Shown here in pieces: positions 6,772-9,021 of a stretch of DNA of 9,021 bases (positions within the stretch are counted from its first letter, which is position 1; the number at the start of each line of letters is the position of its first letter). The stretch spans positions 1 through 9,021 of the forward strand of contig JABSRR010000037.1 in assembly GCA_013215025.1 (NCBI GenBank), given 5' to 3'. The notes under the pieces were generated by a model. The model was not told the origin of the DNA. It searched no databases and saw only the letters and a list, made by a program, of their open reading frames with translations. A program made the position numbers and the translations under genes. This DNA is from Pseudomonadales bacterium (lineage in GTDB: Bacteria > Pseudomonadota > Gammaproteobacteria > Pseudomonadales > DT-91).

Positions 6772-7551
6772 AAACGGGATAATTGCTTTCCTGGCAGCTG
6801 GATAGCTGTCGCCAAATGTTTCTCGATACCATTGATGCGAGCCTACCGCTTGAGCATACAGCGGCAAGACAACCCAAGCCGCATATACCAGCCCAGGTAT
6901 GCTCCAGCTCATAATGGCAAAGCCAATCCATTCGATACATTCACCCATATAGTTTGGACATGAGACCCACCTAAAACAGCCACCTTGTGGAATTTTATAG
7001 CCGGTCTCGCCAGGCTTGCGTAAATTGATCAGTATATTGTCAGACTGAATATTGATGATAAAACCCGTGATAAATAAGCTGAGTCCAATGATAAAGCGAG
7101 GATCATACAGCCATTCGATAGGGTAGCTTTGTAAATGGCCAAAATAGTAGCCGATAATATAGCCGTTAATCAGATAGAACAGCATCGAGAGTAGCATCGA
7201 AGCGATAGGCATGGTTTTACCTTTTACTTTGATGCGATGGGGGAAAATAATCGCGCGGTTAAAGTAGTGCGCCATAAAGGCTATTACCATCACCACCGAG
7301 GTGTTTATTGGTTGATGACCAACCCAATAAAAGCCACCTACAACCAATAGGATGGGTATTTCCATGATAATCCAGCCGGTGCGTTTATCGATGCTACCCA
7401 GTTTGCGCATCATGCTATTTTCTACGCGATTGCTCATCGGCAGCTGTTTGGCGAAATGAATGCCTAAGGCGCTGGCAAGACTGAATAAGCCCCAGTAGCT
7501 AACCCAGCGAATAAACGTGTCATAATCGACCTGCATTAAGGTATCTAACAT
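6763..7551 (-). CDS. Steroid 5-alpha-reductase family protein (3-oxo-5-alpha-steroid 4-dehydrogenase, SRD5A-like)
   Basis: A complete 262-residue polytopic membrane protein, about the length of human SRD5A1/2 (259/254). The family uses NADPH to reduce the delta4 double bond of 3-oxo steroids or comparable enone lipids. Its similarity to the human enzymes is visible along the length: AHYFNRAIIFP (94-104; human VHYFHRTFVY), DPRFIIGLSLFITGFIINI (150-168), SDNILINLRKPGETGYKIP (170-188), EWIGFAIMSWS (207-217) and RKAIIPF (254-260). Glu64 in IMEIP and Tyr96 in HYFNR align with the catalytic Glu57/Tyr91 pair of SRD5A2. About six or seven membrane segments are seen. The ATG (7549-7551) is preceded by AAAGAG, which overlaps the stop of the yheS-type gene; the 12-bp gap suggests an operon and coupled translation. 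The shared terminator overlaps its 3' end. True substrate is unknown: a steroid, a sterol or a polyprenoid-like enone are alternatives. Family assignment is firm, specificity is not. Confidence 0.9.
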   Translation of the reverse strand: MLDTLMQVDYDTFIRWVSYWGLFSLASALGIHFAKQLPMSNRVENSMMRKLGSIDKRTGWIIMEIPILLVVGGFYWVGHQPINTSVVMVIAFMAHYFNRAIIFPHRIKVKGKTMPIASMLLSMLFYLINGYIIGYYFGHLQSYPIEWLYDPRFIIGLSLFITGFIINIQSDNILINLRKPGETGYKIPQGGCFRWVSCPNYMGECIEWIGFAIMSWSIPGLVYAAWVVLPLYAQAVGSHQWYRETFGDSYPAARKAIIPFIK

Positions 7552-7563
7552 GCTTACATCTCT

Positions 7564-9021
7564 TTAATCGCTTTGCTGTGATTCTAAAGCCTCAAGGGCT
7601 TGCTCCCAGTCAGTCTCATAGCCTGACAACTGCTGCACCAGCTTTGCTTCTTCGGTTAAGATAAGCTGCAGCTCAGTTTTGCGCTCTTCACTGTATAGTT
7701 CTGCATCACTTAGCTGTGTGCGCAATTGTTGCAGCTGTTGATCAATATCTTCAATGCTTTTTTCTAACTGATCAACCTTTTTCTTTAATGGCGCGAGCTG
7801 TTTTCGTTTAGCAGCAGCGTCACTACGCGCTTGTTTTTTATTGCTGGGGGATGTGGCGGTTTGGTTTTTAGTGCCCGACTTTGTCTGTTGCTGGTGCAGC
7901 GCATGGTAGTCGTCAAGGCTGCCGGCAAACGATTGTAGTTGGCCGTTTTCAACCAGCAAAAACTCATCTACACAGTGACGTAGTAAGTAGCGATCATGCG
8001 ATACAAGAATCACGGCACCTTGATAGCTTTGCAAGGCATCCGCCAGGGCCTCGCGCATCGCGATATCGAGATGGTTGGTTGGTTCATCAAGTAATAGCAG
8101 GTTAGGTTTTTGCCAGGCGATCAAGGCAAGTGCTAAACGCGCTTTCTCTCCACCCGAGAAAGGTGCAATGGGGCTGACGGCCTTATCGCCAAAAATATTA
8201 AAGCTACCCAGAAAGTTTCGTATCTCTTGCTCGCGCGCATCAGGACTAAGACGTTGTATATGTAATAAAGCTGAGGCCTGAAGATCTAACGCTTCAAGTT
8301 GATGCTGTGCAAAATAAGCAAGCTTTAGATGCTCGCCCTGACTTTGCTCGCCCGCAATGGCAGGAATTGACTGCGCCAGGGTTTTTATCAGGGTGGATTT
8401 GCCCGCACCGTTAACACCCAATAGGCCGAGGCGCTGTCCAGGCAGAATAGACAGCTGACATTGATGCAGAATAGGCTGCGTTTGGTAGCCTACATCAACT
8501 GCATGCCAGCTAATCAGGGGGCTGCTAATTTTTTCACTGCAGGGTATTTGGAACTGATATGGCGATTGCGCTCGAACCACCTGAATCTGCTGCATTTTTT
8601 CCAGTGCCTTAATGCGAGATTGAGCCTGCTTAGCCTTTGAGGCTTTAGCCTTAAAGCGATCAATAAATTGCTGCAGTGCTTTCTCGCGACGCTGCTGCTG
8701 TTTTTGCAAGCTTGCTTGTTGCTGCATATGCTCTGCGCGCTGGCGTTCAAATGCGCTGTAGTTACCGCTGTAAACAGTGAGCCGCTGCTGTTCGATATGC
8801 GCAATACGCTGACAGCAACTATCAATGAAATCACGATCGTGAGAAATCAACAGCACTGCGCCGGTAAAACGCTGCAGCCACTGTTCCAAAAATTGAATCG
8901 CCTCAATATCTAAATGGTTGGTTGGTTCATCAAGTAATAATAAATCGGCAGGGCAAAACAGTGCCTGTGCCAGATTTAAACGGATACGCCAGCCACCGGA
9001 AAAATCACTGACTGCTCGGTC
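7564..9021 (-). CDS. yheS: ABC-F family ATPase, YheS type, missing N-terminus
   Basis: This gene runs off the right edge; 485 C-terminal residues are present, and E. coli YheS has 637, so about 150 are missing. ABC-F proteins are soluble twin-ATPase factors that act on the ribosome E site and have no membrane domain. Counting from the window edge, the sequence holds the first signature FSGGW (7-11), Walker B LLLLDEPTNHLD (27-38) and H-loop SHD (60-62). The inter-domain arm covers about 85-150, with FKAKASKAKQAQSRIKALE typical of YheS. The second cassette has GVNGAGKST (202-210), FSGGEKAR (288-295), LLLLDEP (308-314) and SHD (341-343). A Lys/Gln/Glu-rich coiled-coil tail covers about 400-480. 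A TTG at 8887-8889 is internal, not the start, since the first cassette continues through it to the edge. It is the upstream neighbour of the 5-alpha-reductase gene. Confidence 0.95.
   Translation of the reverse strand, partial: DRAVSDFSGGWRIRLNLAQALFCPADLLLLDEPTNHLDIEAIQFLEQWLQRFTGAVLLISHDRDFIDSCCQRIAHIEQQRLTVYSGNYSAFERQRAEHMQQQASLQKQQQRREKALQQFIDRFKAKASKAKQAQSRIKALEKMQQIQVVRAQSPYQFQIPCSEKISSPLISWHAVDVGYQTQPILHQCQLSILPGQRLGLLGVNGAGKSTLIKTLAQSIPAIAGEQSQGEHLKLAYFAQHQLEALDLQASALLHIQRLSPDAREQEIRNFLGSFNIFGDKAVSPIAPFSGGEKARLALALIAWQKPNLLLLDEPTNHLDIAMREALADALQSYQGAVILVSHDRYLLRHCVDEFLLVENGQLQSFAGSLDDYHALHQQQTKSGTKNQTATSPSNKKQARSDAAAKRKQLAPLKKKVDQLEKSIEDIDQQLQQLRTQLSDAELYSEERKTELQLILTEEAKLVQQLSGYETDWEQALEALESQQSD
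8071..8096. repeat. 26-bp direct repeat, copy 1 (inside yheS-type gene)
   Basis: These 26 bases are identical to 8914-8939. Read on the minus strand they encode the LLLDEPTNHL Walker B/D-loop of the second ABC cassette. The match arises from the duplicated cassettes but is exact at the DNA level, including synonymous positions. The flanking bases differ on both sides. Confidence 0.85.
8914..8939. repeat. 26-bp direct repeat, copy 2 (inside yheS-type gene)
   Basis: This is the second exact copy of the sequence at 8071-8096, in the same orientation with starts 843 bp apart. It encodes the Walker B/D-loop of the first ABC cassette on the minus strand. Confidence 0.85.

Noticed and set aside
8887..8889. 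TTG as the start of the ABC-F protein
   Set aside because: The open frame and the first cassette's FSGGW and LLLLDEPTNHLD motifs continue upstream to the window edge.

Overview
The window looks like the chromosome of a free-living, probably marine gammaproteobacterium. The reasons are moderate GC, a SelO tail and a YheS-type ABC-F protein that both align closely with the E. coli versions I remember, and a TonB-dependent receptor of the 'EEVVVTAQKREQNLQDVPVAIT' type. That receptor type is common in Cellvibrionales/Spongiibacteraceae-like marine bacteria. The taxonomic placement is inferred from remembered family features, not from a search. I see no insertion sequence, integrase, CRISPR array, rRNA or tRNA, and no sign of a recently acquired island.

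Layout, left to right. (1) Positions 2-583 (+) hold the C-terminal 193 residues of SelO/YdiU, the pseudokinase-fold protein AMPylase. (2) Positions 615-788 (-) hold a 57-residue ORF for a two-segment membrane protein, convergent with selO. Its upstream DNA (789-1076) carries no gene but has several short palindromes and repeats. (3) Positions 1077-2921 and 2962-4215 (-) hold a Kef-type K+/H+ antiporter and a glutamate dehydrogenase. The dehydrogenase lies upstream of the antiporter with a 40-bp gap, so they probably form one operon. (4) Positions 4216-4474 are a divergent, AT-rich promoter region. (5) Positions 4475-6697 (+) hold a complete TonB-dependent receptor ending at a strong hairpin (6716-6771). 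(6) Positions 6763-7551 (-) hold a homologue of steroid 5-alpha-reductase (SRD5A family). It lies 12 bp downstream of (7), a YheS-type ABC-F ATPase (7564 to beyond the right edge, -), missing its N-terminus.

How the genes may work together. Glutamate dehydrogenase and the K+ efflux antiporter both bear on the potassium-glutamate pool used for osmotic and pH balance, which makes their pairing sensible. The 5-alpha-reductase homologue keeps the residues that match the catalytic Glu/Tyr pair and the NADPH-binding C-terminal motifs of the human enzymes, so it is probably active on a 3-oxo-delta4 steroid or a similar enone. The neighbouring receptor could import a hydrophobic substrate, but nothing in its sequence fixes the ligand and the link is speculative. 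Most of the window is ordinary housekeeping. The points worth a second look are the 5-alpha-reductase homologue, the overlooked small membrane protein and the gdh-kef pairing.
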